A stretch of DNA of 5,722 nucleotides from an uncultured Bacilli bacterium. Its GTDB lineage: Bacteria; Bacillota_I; Bacilli_A; RF39; UBA660. The DNA lies in contig CANQNA010000094.1 in assembly GCA_947625005.1 (NCBI GenBank), positions 1 through 5,722 on the forward strand, written 5' to 3'. Under the pieces are notes generated by a model. It had not been told where the DNA came from. It saw only the letters and a program-made list of their open reading frames with translations, and did not search any database. Numbering within the stretch: the first letter of the stretch is position 1; every line of letters starts with the position of its first letter. Of the stretch, positions 5,693 to 5,722 are shown piece after piece. A program made the translations under genes and the position numbers.

Positions 5693-5722
5693 ATAGATTT
5701 TAAATAGAAAAAATGTGTAAAA

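Noticed and set aside
5693..5722. Possible end of an upstream gene or terminator
   Set aside because: The 30 bases are AT-rich with runs of A and T but no hairpin or reading-frame evidence.
1..5722. Mobile element, CRISPR array, toxin-antitoxin or defence system
   Set aside because: No repeats, transposase, integrase or unassigned gene is present; every coding region is a recognised housekeeping or wall enzyme family.

Overview
The window is a compact run of eight genes, all on the minus strand, plus one promoter-leader region at the right-hand (upstream) edge. In transcription order it reads rpsF (S6), ssb, rpsR (S18), rplI (L9), dnaB (replicative helicase), an M23 peptidase with LysM and G5 domains, walJ/yycJ (metallo-beta-lactamase fold) and rlmH (23S rRNA methyltransferase). 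The DNA is strongly AT-rich. The gene set and order, the strong Shine-Dalgarno (SD) sites and the walJ-rlmH pair point to a low-GC Bacillota, most likely a lineage of class Bacilli. The species cannot be named from this sequence. The standard bacterial code is used: no reading frame is broken by TGA, and all nine tryptophans are TGG, so this is not a TGA=Trp mycoplasma.

Right part (4592-5722): a promoter with a perfect TATAAT and an extended -10 lies upstream of rpsF. Its leader carries a CCGAA element next to a 6-bp hairpin and a CUCCUU stretch able to pair with the rpsF SD. This fits the known S6:S18 autoregulatory leader. The rpsF-ssb-rpsR trio follows with gaps of 3 and 12 bp.

Middle (4529-4591): the only sizeable gap inside the cluster holds a weak intrinsic-terminator-like hairpin with a U-tract, overlapped by a second promoter of the same design. 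It probably separates the S6/S18 unit from the rplI-dnaB unit.

Left part (1-4528): rplI, dnaB, M23, walJ and rlmH are packed with gaps of 10 and 9 bp and overlaps of 7 and 4 bp, so they look translationally coupled. They link ribosome assembly, the replication fork, cell-wall remodelling, the WalJ function and ribosome maturation in one housekeeping operon. Compared with well-known Bacilli, gdpP (often before rplI) and walR-walK-walH-walI (usually before walJ) are absent from their usual places, and a cell-wall peptidase occupies the second site.

I see no mobile element, CRISPR array, tRNA, rRNA or defence system. The most interesting points are the S6:S18-type leader, the terminator/promoter overlap, the M23 gene in the wal position with five clustered cysteines, and the frequent TAG stops, some built into SD sites.
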